Shown here piece by piece: positions 56,549-64,000 of a stretch of DNA of 64,000 bases. The notes under the pieces were generated by a model. That model searched no databases. It had not been told where the DNA came from and saw only the letters and a list, made by a program, of their open reading frames with translations. A program made the translations under genes and the position numbers. Numbering within the stretch: the stretch's first letter is position 1; each line of letters opens with the position of its first letter. This stretch comes from an uncultured Rhodospirillales bacterium (lineage in GTDB: Bacteria > Pseudomonadota > Alphaproteobacteria > Azospirillales > Azospirillaceae): NCBI GenBank assembly GCA_903927615.1, contig CAIYNU010000047.1:45673-109672 (forward strand), written 5' to 3'.

Positions 56549-57543
56549 CATTCACCTCGAAACGGTCGGGCCAACAGACTCTCGATGGTCTCTTCGATGG
56601 CGGCGCCGCGATTGAGAATCGCGTCCACCGCCCGGCAAATCGGCATTTCGACCCCCAACCGCCCGGCCAGCACCATCACCGCGGCGGCGCTGTGAACACC
56701 TTCGGCCACCGATTGCCGCCCGGCCAGAATCTCCGCCAGTCCGCACCCCTCGCCCAGGGCGAATCCCAGCGACATGTTGCGGGACTGCCGGCTGGTGCAG
56801 GTCAGCGTCAGATCGCCCAGCCCCGAAAGACCCATCAGGGTCTCGGCCCGGGCCCCGAGCGCACCGCCAAGACGCACCATTTCCGCGAGCCCCCGGGTGA
56901 TCAGGGCGGCGCGGGCATTGTCGCCGAAGCCCCGGCCCTCGACCACGCCGCAGGCAATGGCCAGCACATTCTTGACCGCACCCCCGATTTGGGCGCCCAC
57001 CGGATCATCGGACAGGTAGGGCCGGAACAGCCGGCTGCCCAACGCCGCCACCAACCGCGCGCCCAGTCCGGCGTCGCCGGACGCCAGGGTGACCGCCGTC
57101 GGCAAACCACGCGCGACTTCGGCCGCAAAGGTCGGGCCGGACAGCACCGCCTGGGGCGCCTCGGGCAGAACCGCCGTCACCACCTCGGTCATGAGCGCGG
57201 CGCTGCCGTTTTCGATCCCCTTGGCGCACATCACCACGGGCACGCCGCGGCCAAGGTCCGGCCCCAGGTCGCGACACACCGCCCGCAGGTGCTGGGCCGG
57301 CGCCACCAGCAGCACGGCGTCGGCCGCCCCGGCCTCGGCCAGATGCGGTGTCGCCCGCAACGCCGGCGGCAGAGCGATGCCCGGCAAAAATCGTGGGTTC
57401 TCATGGCTCCGGTTGATCGCCGCGACCACGTCGGGCTCGCGCGCCCACAGCGTCACCCGGCAGCCGGCGCGCACCGCCGCCACCGCCACCGCCGTACCCC
57501 AGGCCCCACCGCCCACCACGCCGAGCCGCTCGATCCCTGCCAC
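56548..57543 (-). CDS. gpsA: glycerol-3-phosphate dehydrogenase (NAD(P)+)
   Basis: Makes sn-glycerol 3-phosphate from dihydroxyacetone phosphate for phospholipid synthesis. The 331-residue protein has the Rossmann motif RLGVVGGGAWGTAVA near the start, LSGPTFAAEVARGLPTAVTLAS, the catalytic lysine in GGAVKNVLAIACG, and AGRQSVAEGVHSA. I chose GTG at 57543 because GGAGGAG stands 8 bp upstream and the protein then matches the family length; ATG 57585 would add 14 Gly/Pro residues. The stop overlaps the lipoprotein gene start by one base. Confidence 0.95.
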   Translation of the reverse strand: MAGIERLGVVGGGAWGTAVAVAAVRAGCRVTLWAREPDVVAAINRSHENPRFLPGIALPPALRATPHLAEAGAADAVLLVAPAQHLRAVCRDLGPDLGRGVPVVMCAKGIENGSAALMTEVVTAVLPEAPQAVLSGPTFAAEVARGLPTAVTLASGDAGLGARLVAALGSRLFRPYLSDDPVGAQIGGAVKNVLAIACGVVEGRGFGDNARAALITRGLAEMVRLGGALGARAETLMGLSGLGDLTLTCTSRQSRNMSLGFALGEGCGLAEILAGRQSVAEGVHSAAAVMVLAGRLGVEMPICRAVDAILNRGAAIEETIESLLARPFRGE

Positions 57544-57786
57544 CGCTGATTCTCCTCCACCCGGTCGCGGCTTCGCCGCGGCCATCCCTGCGCGGCTTCA
57601 CCGCGGGCAGCGCCGACTGTTGCAAACCCGGCCGGCCGGAACAAGAGCCCTGTCGCGACGGCATCGGCAACGGCCATGGCTCACCCCGGTTGGGCAGGCA
57701 AGTTTTCTGGAGGTTTCTTGTTGCCGCGCGGTGGTTTCTTGCCCAAATTGGCGTAGATGGCTCAGAGGGATAGGAACGGGGGCACA

Positions 57787-58677
57787 ATGGACTGGGACAA
57801 GCTGCGAGTCTTCCACGCTGTAGCCGAAGCGGGAAGTTTCACGCATGCCGGCGAAACCCTCAATCTCAGTCAGTCTGCGGTCAGCCGCCAGATCAGCGCG
57901 CTCGAGGAAAGCCTCAATGTGCCGTTGTTCCATAGGCATGCCCGCGGTCTGATCCTAACCGAACAAGGGGAGCTGCTTTATCGCACCGCTCGCGAGGTGT
58001 TCGCCAAACTATCGATGACCGAGGCCTTGCTCCTGGAAAGCCGGGAGCATCCCAAGGGACCGCTCAAGATCACCACCACGGTTGCGTTCGGAACCACCTG
58101 GCTCACCCCGCGCGTCCGCGAGTTTCTCAGCATATATCCCGATATTCAACTGACCCTGCTGGTGGACGACAGCGAACTGGACCTGGCCATGCGCGAGGCG
58201 GACATTGCCATCCGCATGAACACCCCGCGCCAGCCCGACCTGATCCAACGCCACCTGATGACTCTCCGTTTTCACATCTTCGCCCATATCAGCTACCTGA
58301 AGCGGCGCGGGACCCCCAAAACGCCGGCGGACATCGACAGCCACGACATCATCACCTTCCCCGACGATGCCCGACCGGGAATCGCCGATATCAACATGCT
58401 GCTGGACCTCGGCGGAACCGGGCAATCGGCGCGCAAGCCGGTGCTGCGGATCAACAATATGTACGGGGTGTTCCGGGCCGTCGAGAGCGGACTTGGTATT
58501 GCTGTCCTGCCCGATTACATGGTCGAGGGCCGGCCAGACATCGTCAAGCTGCTGCCCGAGGTTGAGACACCCAAGCTCGAAGCCTTCTTCGTCTATGCCG
58601 AGGAGTTGCGGCACTCCAAGCGCATCTCGGTCTTCCGCGACTTTCTGGTTCGTAAAGTCTCAGAATCGGTCTTTTAG
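57787..58677 (+). CDS. LysR family transcriptional regulator
   Basis: A 296-residue LTTR. The N-terminal winged helix-turn-helix is MDWDKLRVFHAVAEAGSFTHAGETLNLSQSAVSRQISALEE, in pieces, residues 1-42, with the classical FxxVAExGSFT and SQxAVSRQI patterns. The C-terminal part is a type 2 periplasmic-binding fold effector domain (PLKITTTVAFGTTWLTPRVREF). The C-terminal sequence KRISVFRDFLVRKVSE is typical. Start ATG 57787 was chosen because it gives the normal length. It is divergent from gpsA over 243 bp and may regulate a neighbour, but no binding site was recognised. Confidence 0.93.
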   Translation: MDWDKLRVFHAVAEAGSFTHAGETLNLSQSAVSRQISALEESLNVPLFHRHARGLILTEQGELLYRTAREVFAKLSMTEALLLESREHPKGPLKITTTVAFGTTWLTPRVREFLSIYPDIQLTLLVDDSELDLAMREADIAIRMNTPRQPDLIQRHLMTLRFHIFAHISYLKRRGTPKTPADIDSHDIITFPDDARPGIADINMLLDLGGTGQSARKPVLRINNMYGVFRAVESGLGIAVLPDYMVEGRPDIVKLLPEVETPKLEAFFVYAEELRHSKRISVFRDFLVRKVSESVF

Positions 58678-59084
58678 CCCGAATTTTCCTCCCGCCTCCC
58701 GTCGCGGTTTTCAATGGCCTGCGGCCTTTGGCGGGTCCGGGACCGTGATCCGGGCAGAAGTCCATGCCCTGGACACCTGTTGTGGCGTCCGAGTGAATCC
58801 CTGCCCGGTCGGGGAGTCAACGCCATGACGGGCGCCGACCGCCCGGATTCATGAACCACCTCATCGGCTCTCGAGTCGCCGCCCCGCTTGATACCAAAGA
58901 GGCACTTGAGGACGAGTGCGCGTCGCCCCAAATCTCTTTCTTTCCCAACGGACTCGCAGGGTGCGAACCCGTGGTTTTGCGGGAGGGGGCACGTTATGCG
59001 ATCAACGGTCACGAGCGACGGTGCCGGGTTTCCCCATCACGGCGGTGGCCTGGACTGGACGCCAGGACGACGGTAGCCCTGGTC
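58678..59084. other. intergenic region between LysR gene and M48 protease gene
   Basis: No believable ORF; the frame of the protease gene is open upstream but its sequence is arginine-rich and lacks features. Short hairpins are seen at 58752-58769 (GGGCA with TGCCC) and 58829-58845 (CGGGCG with CGCCCG) without T-runs. It presumably carries the promoter of the protease gene. Confidence 0.4.
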
Positions 59085-60209
59085 ATGGCCGCGTTCAGTC
59101 ACCGCAGCGCCTTCAGGCAGGCGGACCACCGGCAACGGCGACGGACGCTGATTCTGCTCGCCGCCATGGTCGGGTTGCTGCTGGCGTGCGCGTGGGCCAT
59201 CGATGGCGGACCGGTGGCCCTGGCCGCGCTGGGTATGGTGGGGATCGGACTCGGGGGCATCAACCACCTGCCGGCACGGACCATCATGTCCCTGCATCGG
59301 GCGATGCCGCTGACCGACCCGGCCCGCCCCGACCTTGCGGCGACCGTGGCCGGCCTTGCCGCGCGGGCCGGCATGAAGACGGGGCCGACGCTCTACCGGT
59401 TGCCCGGCCCCAACATCAACGCGCTCGCGGCCGGATGCGCGAACCACACCGCCATCGCCCTGTCCGACGACTCGCTGAGCGTGCTGTCCGGCCGCGAACT
59501 GCGGGCCATTCTCGCCCACGAAGTCTCGCACCTGGCCGCCGGCGACTCCCGGTTGCTGGCGACCACCTGCCTGATTACCCACCTCACCCAGGGCACCGCC
59601 CAGATCGCCCTTCTTGGCGGGTTGGTGGTGGTGATGGTCTCGGGCACCCCGGCCCTGTCGGTGGTGCAAGTACTGACCTTCACCATCGCGGTGCCGATGA
59701 TTTCTCTGCTCCAGTTGGCGCTCTCACGAAACCAGGAGTTCGCCGCCGACCTTGGTGCGATCCGCCTGACCGACGACCCGATCGGCCTGATCGCGGCGTT
59801 AGAGCGAATCGAGACCCAGGAAGACCGGATGGTCCGATCGCCGGGGGCCTGGTCCCACCTGCTGTGCAGCCACCCGACCCCGCGCCAGCGCATCTCCCGG
59901 TTGCTTGCTCGCATCTACCGGGCGCCGCCCGATCAGCCGCCGGTGACCGAACCTGTTCTTAACCTCCCGGCGGCGCTGCACCTCCCGGCACTCTTCGATC
60001 CCTTAGGGCCGGCGGACCACCACGCATCGCGCCGGGTTCACAACGGGCTTCCCTCGTCCGACGGGCGGCCAAGGGGAACCCCCACACTCCCGACACGCTT
60101 ACGCCGGTCCGGCGGACTGACAATGCCACCGGACATCACCACCTTAAGTCCCTCGTCCACGGTCATATCCAACACCATCACGTCCTTGCGCGGGACGAAC
60201 AACAGATAA
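59085..60209 (+). CDS. HtpX-like M48 family membrane zinc metalloprotease
   Basis: A 374-residue M48 peptidase resembling HtpX, the inner-membrane quality-control protease. Two N-terminal helices (LILLAAMVGLLLACAWAI, ALAALGMVGIGLGGI) precede the active site HEVSH at residues 145-149. The third zinc ligand is E218 in RNQEFAADLG, and another hydrophobic pair lies between them. The C-terminal 60 residues are Arg/Pro/Thr-rich and overlap the convergent DUF502 gene by 172 bp, so the true protein may once have ended earlier. I chose ATG 59085 because sequence before it lacks family features. Monocistronic on the plus strand. Confidence 0.85.
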   Translation: MAAFSHRSAFRQADHRQRRRTLILLAAMVGLLLACAWAIDGGPVALAALGMVGIGLGGINHLPARTIMSLHRAMPLTDPARPDLAATVAGLAARAGMKTGPTLYRLPGPNINALAAGCANHTAIALSDDSLSVLSGRELRAILAHEVSHLAAGDSRLLATTCLITHLTQGTAQIALLGGLVVVMVSGTPALSVVQVLTFTIAVPMISLLQLALSRNQEFAADLGAIRLTDDPIGLIAALERIETQEDRMVRSPGAWSHLLCSHPTPRQRISRLLARIYRAPPDQPPVTEPVLNLPAALHLPALFDPLGPADHHASRRVHNGLPSSDGRPRGTPTLPTRLRRSGGLTMPPDITTLSPSSTVISNTITSLRGTNNR

Positions 60210-60778
60210 CCCGCAGTGGGAATCGGACTGGTCGGCACAACCACCGTGATCAATTCATCCTCGGTGGCTCGCTGTATCTCGCTATGAGGCGGCCCGGTGA
60301 TGAACCCGATCGACCATATCCCCAAACGCGGGTATTCCAGCACCACCACCTCACGGAAAGCAGTGGACTGCTGGGCCAGCACGGTCTCGAAAATCTGCTT
60401 GAGGGCGCTATAGATATGACGCACCACCGGCATTTTATCGACCAGCCCCTCGCCCAGCCGGACCACCAGCCGCCCGACATAACCGGCGGCGAAGGCCCCC
60501 ACCAGAGTCAGCAGCGCCAGCACCGCCAGCAAACCCAGCCCGGGAATGCTGAAGGGCATGAACTGTTCCGGGTTGTATTGGACCGGAATCAACGTCCCGA
60601 TGGTGCCATCAATGAAATTGATGAACAGCCAAGCCAGATAAATCGTGATCCCGGCCGGTGCCGTCACCAGCACACCCGCGAGAAAATAGGCTCGAAAACG
60701 GGCCGTCAGACTGAGTTTATGGGACTGGACGAGCTTTTCCGAGCCGTTGGGCACGGGAGACGGCGATTCTTTCTCCAT
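60038..60778 (-). CDS. DUF502 family membrane protein
   Basis: A 246-residue integral membrane protein of DUF502 (transporter-like, function unproven). Two hydrophobic segments, RAYFLAGVLVTAPAGITIYLAWLFI (about 28-52) and LGLLAVLALLTLVGAFAAGYV (about 80-100), precede the conserved VDKMPVVRHIYSALKQIFETV loop and a soluble C-terminal domain (SIGFITGPPHSE, VVPTSPIPTAGYLLFVPRKDV). The first 20 residues are polar. The final 13 residues (SVGVPLGRPSDEG) overlap the opposite protease gene. Start ATG 60778; divergent from the CRP-type gene. Confidence 0.9.
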   Translation of the reverse strand: MEKESPSPVPNGSEKLVQSHKLSLTARFRAYFLAGVLVTAPAGITIYLAWLFINFIDGTIGTLIPVQYNPEQFMPFSIPGLGLLAVLALLTLVGAFAAGYVGRLVVRLGEGLVDKMPVVRHIYSALKQIFETVLAQQSTAFREVVVLEYPRLGIWSIGFITGPPHSEIQRATEDELITVVVPTSPIPTAGYLLFVPRKDVMVLDMTVDEGLKVVMSGGIVSPPDRRKRVGSVGVPLGRPSDEGSPL

Positions 60779-60974
60779 GGCATGGGAACTCGCTGCTGGG
60801 CGCCCGGCTGTTACCGGAATGGCGCGGATGATATACCATCATTCCGGACGCCGCGACAATGCGCTCGCGACGGCCGAGCCATGATCGCTGGGCCGGAACC
60901 GCGCCCATGCGTGCTATACTAGCTCGTCTTCCGTCCCGCCGTCGGGCCGGACGGACCGATCCGAGGAGCCTGCC

Positions 60975-61697
60975 GTGTCGGAATCTCACGCCCCCTGCTC
61001 TGACCGCCCCAATCTTGACGGCATCGAGCTGTTGTCAGCCCTCAGCCCGGCCGAACGGGCCAACCTCGCCCGGCAATGCAAGTGGCGACGCTTCGAGCAG
61101 GGCGAACAGATCGTCGACCGCCTGAGCGACACCCAGGACCTGTGTTTCGTGATCGAAGGCCGGGTCCGCATCGTCAACCACTCATTGAACGGACGGGAAA
61201 TCAGTTTCGACGATGTCGAAGCCGGCGGTTTTTTCGGGGAACTGTCGGCCATCGATCACGAACCCCGCTCGGCGACCGTCATCGCCGAAGCCGCCACCCA
61301 GGTTGCCTTCCTGGCGCCGCGCCGCTTCGAGGATCTGGTGCTGACCACCCCCAAGATCGGGCTCGCGGTGATGCGCCGGATGGCCGTGATGGTCCGGCGC
61401 TCCACCGAACGAATCATGGACCTCAGCACCCTTGGCGCCAACAACCGGGTTCACGCCGAACTGTTGCGGTTGGCCAAGCCCGCCGACCCCCGCGACCGCG
61501 CCAAAGCCAACACCGCCACCATCAGCCCGATCCCGGTCCATGCCGACATCGCCAGCCGGGTCAGCACCACCCGCGAAACCGTGGCCCGGGTACTGAACGA
61601 CTTGGCCCGCGACGGCCTGGTCGAACGGGGCGAGTCCGCGCTGGTCATCCGCGATCTGCGCAAATTGCACCGCATGGTCGAGGACGTCCGGGGCTGA
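60975..61697 (+). CDS. CRP/FNR family regulator, cyclic-nucleotide type
   Basis: A 240-residue CRP-type activator. The N-terminal cyclic-nucleotide domain has the phosphate-binding cassette GGFFGELSAIDHEPRSATV, with E89, R98 and S99 in the positions that hold the ribose and phosphate in cAMP-bound CRP. No FNR-type cysteine cluster is present, so it is not an oxygen sensor of that kind. The C-terminal helix-turn-helix is ASRVSTTRETVARVLNDLARDGLVERG. GTG 60975 follows GAGGAG by 6 bp. It is convergent with draG, so a role in nitrogen-fixation control is possible but unsupported by any site. Confidence 0.93.
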   Translation: MSESHAPCSDRPNLDGIELLSALSPAERANLARQCKWRRFEQGEQIVDRLSDTQDLCFVIEGRVRIVNHSLNGREISFDDVEAGGFFGELSAIDHEPRSATVIAEAATQVAFLAPRRFEDLVLTTPKIGLAVMRRMAVMVRRSTERIMDLSTLGANNRVHAELLRLAKPADPRDRAKANTATISPIPVHADIASRVSTTRETVARVLNDLARDGLVERGESALVIRDLRKLHRMVEDVRG

Positions 61698-61762
61698 ACC
61701 CTCATTTTTTTCGATCGAATCGACACGGATCACGAAATCGCGCCGGGTCTTCTGGGACATCC

Positions 61763-62689
61763 TTACGGCCCGTAACCATTCCCGCCAATATCCAACAGTA
61801 CGGGCACCTGCGCCTGGATTTCGGCGGTGATCACCGGGTCCAGGCGGGCCAGCCAGTCCGCGGGAATCGCCCGGACGCCGTACAGAGCACCGGCCAGCAT
61901 GCCGGCCAACGCCCCGGTGGTGTCGGCGTCGCCACCCTGGTTGACGGTTTCGATCAGGCAGTCGCTGAAATTATCGGTGGTAAAGAAAAAATTCAGGACG
62001 GTCTGAACGGTGTCAACGATGTAGGCCGAACTCTGACCCTTGTAGACCTTGAAGCCGAACACCCGATGCTTCTCGATCAGGCGGTTGGACTCCTCGCGGC
62101 AGGCCTTGACGCCCCCCTCCTCCAGCAACAGATGCACCATCCGCCCCAACGCCAGCGTGGCGTCATCGGACAGGGGATGATGATGGGTAATGTGGCATTG
62201 GGACAGGGTCCAGGCCTCGAACGCCCGGGCATGCCCGCGGGTGGCCAGAGCCACCGGCAGATTGCGCATGCAGGCGCCGTTCCCGGCATCGCCGTCATTG
62301 TACAGCCCGGCGGTGGTGCGCTGGGTGATGTAGCGGCGGATGCCGCGGCGGCAGGTGTTTCCGACATCCACCGGGTGACCGCGCAACCACTGGGCAAAGC
62401 CCTCGCAGGCCTCGACCACATCCCACGAGTGGTTCCGGACCAGCACCCGACCCTGGCACAACGCCATTTCGGTATCGTCGGTAACCTGACCCGGCCGCAG
62501 CTTCAGCCAGCCGCCGCCGGTCAGACGCCGATGGGTGCCGTACTTGGCCTGAATCTCGCCACGGGTCAGAAATTCGACGGTGGCGCCCAGGGCGTCGCCC
62601 ACCGCCAGTCCCAGGTAAGCACCAAGCGCCCGTTCGCCAAGATCGGGAGCCGACGTCAGCCGGGGCCTAAAGGTAAGTTGCCTGAACAC
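61763..62689 (-). CDS. draG: ADP-ribosyl-[dinitrogen reductase] hydrolase
   Basis: Removes ADP-ribose from the conserved arginine of NifH and so reactivates nitrogenase after an ammonium or energy switch-off. The 308-residue protein matches DraG along its length: ALGAYLGLAVGDALGATVEF, the metal site TDDTE (70-74), HPVDVGNTCRRGIRRY, NDGDAGNGA and the second metal motif GGDADTTGA (252-260). Mn2+ ligands are intact. It starts with GTG at 62689, overlapping the end of draT by 23 bp, so the two are translationally coupled. A draB gene, found beside draTG in Rhodospirillum rubrum, is not downstream here. Confidence 0.96.
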   Translation of the reverse strand: MFRQLTFRPRLTSAPDLGERALGAYLGLAVGDALGATVEFLTRGEIQAKYGTHRRLTGGGWLKLRPGQVTDDTEMALCQGRVLVRNHSWDVVEACEGFAQWLRGHPVDVGNTCRRGIRRYITQRTTAGLYNDGDAGNGACMRNLPVALATRGHARAFEAWTLSQCHITHHHPLSDDATLALGRMVHLLLEEGGVKACREESNRLIEKHRVFGFKVYKGQSSAYIVDTVQTVLNFFFTTDNFSDCLIETVNQGGDADTTGALAGMLAGALYGVRAIPADWLARLDPVITAEIQAQVPVLLDIGGNGYGP

Positions 62690-63515
62690 GATAAGTTCCC
62701 CCGATGACCAGAAACTCGCCCTCGCCCTTCAGGGCGTGACGGGGCAACAAGGTGTTAAAGAACAGAATCTTGGCCAGCGGGACGGCCGCGGTCAGGATGG
62801 TGTCGCCGAAACACCCGGCGGCGTCGCGATCCGAGGAAAACGACATCAGGTTATTCAACCTGAGCACCACCGTGCGCCGGTCGAGACGCTCGATGATGTG
62901 ATGCTCGTTAAAGTCATTAACGCCACGATAAAGGGTTACATGACGCTTGCCTACCGCAAAATAGTGCGTTAACGACCACTGAACAAATTCATAGAGCAAG
63001 TCAATCTGCGATAATATCGCGTTATTGTGAAATCTGCTTGACATTTTCTCGCAAACATACGCCATCCATGGTTCATCAAGCAGAGTATTCAACGGTTCCT
63101 TGTGATAGGTCGGGAACAAGCCAAACCGGCTTTCAACCCACCCCTTCAGCACCGCCCCCTCGGGGCTGTTGCTGTCGTAACCCCAGCCGCGCAGCAACCG
63201 GTAATAGCTGGAGCGGTAGCGCCGTGGTCCCTCGTCCTGGTGGCGCGACCTTTGCTCGGGATCCAGCCCGTAAAGCGCCATCATATAGGTTTCGAAGGCC
63301 AGCGCGGCGTCCTCCGGACCCTCCGAATCGTCAAGCATCTTGAACAGGCTGCGGCTGGTCGAGCGCACCCCGGTCAGGTGCAGCGCCACCGGCTCGTCAT
63401 TGAACGCCACCGACCCCAGCCAGCCGGTCGGCACACCAAACAAATTGGTCGAATGGCCGAAGTGGTCGGAACGACGGCGGTCGGCACTACAGAATTCGGG
63501 ACGCTGATCGGTCAT
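62667..63515 (-). CDS. draT: NAD+-dinitrogen-reductase ADP-D-ribosyltransferase
   Basis: Transfers ADP-ribose from NAD+ to an arginine of NifH when ammonium or darkness makes fixation unwanted. The 282-residue protein matches DraT: HSTNLFGVPTGWLGSVAFNDEPV near the start, FETYMMALYGLDPEQ, LLRGWGYDSNSPEGAVLKGWVESRFGLFPTYHKEP in pieces, HVTLYRGVNDFNEH and NNLMSFSSDRDAAGCFGDTI. Length is standard. ATG 63513-63515, 302 bp from the divergent nifH start. No sigma-54 consensus is found on the draT side, agreeing with constitutive draTG expression in other diazotrophs. Confidence 0.96.
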   Translation of the reverse strand: MTDQRPEFCSADRRRSDHFGHSTNLFGVPTGWLGSVAFNDEPVALHLTGVRSTSRSLFKMLDDSEGPEDAALAFETYMMALYGLDPEQRSRHQDEGPRRYRSSYYRLLRGWGYDSNSPEGAVLKGWVESRFGLFPTYHKEPLNTLLDEPWMAYVCEKMSSRFHNNAILSQIDLLYEFVQWSLTHYFAVGKRHVTLYRGVNDFNEHHIIERLDRRTVVLRLNNLMSFSSDRDAAGCFGDTILTAAVPLAKILFFNTLLPRHALKGEGEFLVIGGTYRVQATYL

Positions 63516-63587
63516 GGACGGAAACTCGGGGACTCGGGCGTTTCATGTATCGCAATTCCCTAATGTACGGAAGCCCGACCATCGCCC

Positions 63588-63603
63588 TGTGGCGGTTCGG
63601 ACA
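63588..63603 (+). promoter_or_regulatory. NifA upstream activator site 1
   Basis: TGT (63588-63590), 10 bases, then ACA (63601-63603) match the NifA enhancer consensus TGT-N10-ACA exactly. It lies about 130 bp before the -24 element. Confidence 0.8.
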
Positions 63604-63618
63604 ACTGTGTCGGCGCTT

Positions 63619-63634
63619 TGTCAGAATCCCAACA
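63619..63634 (+). promoter_or_regulatory. NifA upstream activator site 2
   Basis: TGTCAGAATCCCAACA fits TGT-N10-ACA exactly. It is 31 bp downstream of site 1 (three helical turns, so the same DNA face) and about 100 bp from the -24 element. Confidence 0.85.
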
Positions 63635-63685
63635 GCCGCCGAGGCCACCCCCGAAGCCAACCCCGCCCCTGATTAACCACCTGAC

Positions 63686-63698
63686 AATCAATAGAATT
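63686..63698 (+). promoter_or_regulatory. possible IHF site in the nifH promoter
   Basis: AATCAA at 63686-63691 followed four bases later by an A/T triplet is one position away from the IHF consensus WATCAANNNNTTR. It sits between the NifA sites and the promoter, where bending would help loop formation. Confidence 0.3.
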
Positions 63699-63726
63699 CC
63701 GGGCCACCGGAACCGCTTTGGGCCGT

Positions 63727-63741
63727 TGGCACGATGTTTGC
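63727..63741 (+). promoter_or_regulatory. sigma-54 (-24/-12) promoter of nifH
   Basis: TGGCAC (63727-63732), five bases, then TTGC (63738-63741) is an exact match to the RpoN consensus. Predicted transcription start is about 12 bp later, leaving a leader of some 65 bp before the nifH ATG. Confidence 0.93.
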
Positions 63742-63802
63742 CCTTAGAGGTCCATCGCCGGGCGCCGAGCCCGACACGAAACACCCGCTGACAAGGCGCT
63801 GA

Positions 63803-64000
<198 letters not shown>

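Noticed and set aside
60160..60209. TITSLRG peptide at the end of the M48 protease ORF resembling the DAITSLRG repeats in nnr
   Set aside because: DNA identity is only partial and the stretch is antisense to the conserved DUF502 gene, so similarity is taken as chance.
61076..62707. 543-residue plus-strand ORF
   Set aside because: Runs through the CRP-type gene in another frame and antisense through draG; shadow.

Overview
The window reads as chromosome of a high-GC, nitrogen-fixing alphaproteobacterium, most likely a member of the Rhodospirillales. The reasons are GcrA and MucR regulators, the clpP-clpX-lon-HU order followed by a complete 14-gene complex I operon, and at the right edge draT-draG divergent from nifH behind a textbook NifA/sigma-54 promoter. 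The genus cannot be fixed from this sequence alone.

Left part (1-15,500). A minus-strand branched-chain amino acid cluster, ilvB - small unknown ORF - ilvN - ilvC (ilvC cut by the window edge), is followed by two small unknown proteins, gcrA, a small PilZ-like protein, a DUF1501/DUF1800 pair, mucR, a conserved unknown, a DsbA/FrnE-like oxidoreductase, gshB, a SirB1-like protein and the yraN-rsmI / LppC-type lipoprotein group.

Accessory spot (15,500-17,360). A visibly AT-richer two-gene cassette, an AAA (OLD-like) ATPase plus a DUF4276 TOPRIM-like protein with ATGA overlap, sits between housekeeping genes. It looks like a mobile anti-phage or toxic-effector module and is the most interesting accessory system seen. 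To its right is a probable operon tetR - membrane fusion protein - RND pump - secreted protein - SAM hydroxide adenosyltransferase. A near-perfect palindromic operator lies at the tetR start, and a divergent two-cysteine ArsR-type regulator of the BigR/SqrR kind faces it.

Central part (24,300-53,100). Minus-strand housekeeping: sppA, an AhpD-like protein, methylmalonyl-CoA epimerase, RNase J, coaX, birA, nuoN to nuoA, tRNA-Asp, an unknown protein, tRNA-Val, HU, lon, clpX, clpP, trigger factor and tRNA-Leu. nuo genes overlap or nearly touch and birA/coaX/RNase J are translationally chained to nuoN, so respiration, cofactor synthesis and RNA turnover genes may share a long transcript.

Right part (53,200-64,000). 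NAD(P)HX repair enzyme (with an in-frame triple 24-bp repeat), an HpcH/HpaI aldolase, two lipoproteins and gpsA on the minus strand; a LysR regulator and an HtpX-like M48 protease on plus; a DUF502 membrane protein on minus; a CRP-type regulator on plus; then draG and draT on minus and the first 61 codons of nifH on plus. DraT and DraG ADP-ribosylate and reactivate the NifH dinitrogenase reductase, so the last 2.3 kb holds the target, its post-translational switch and the NifA-controlled promoter.
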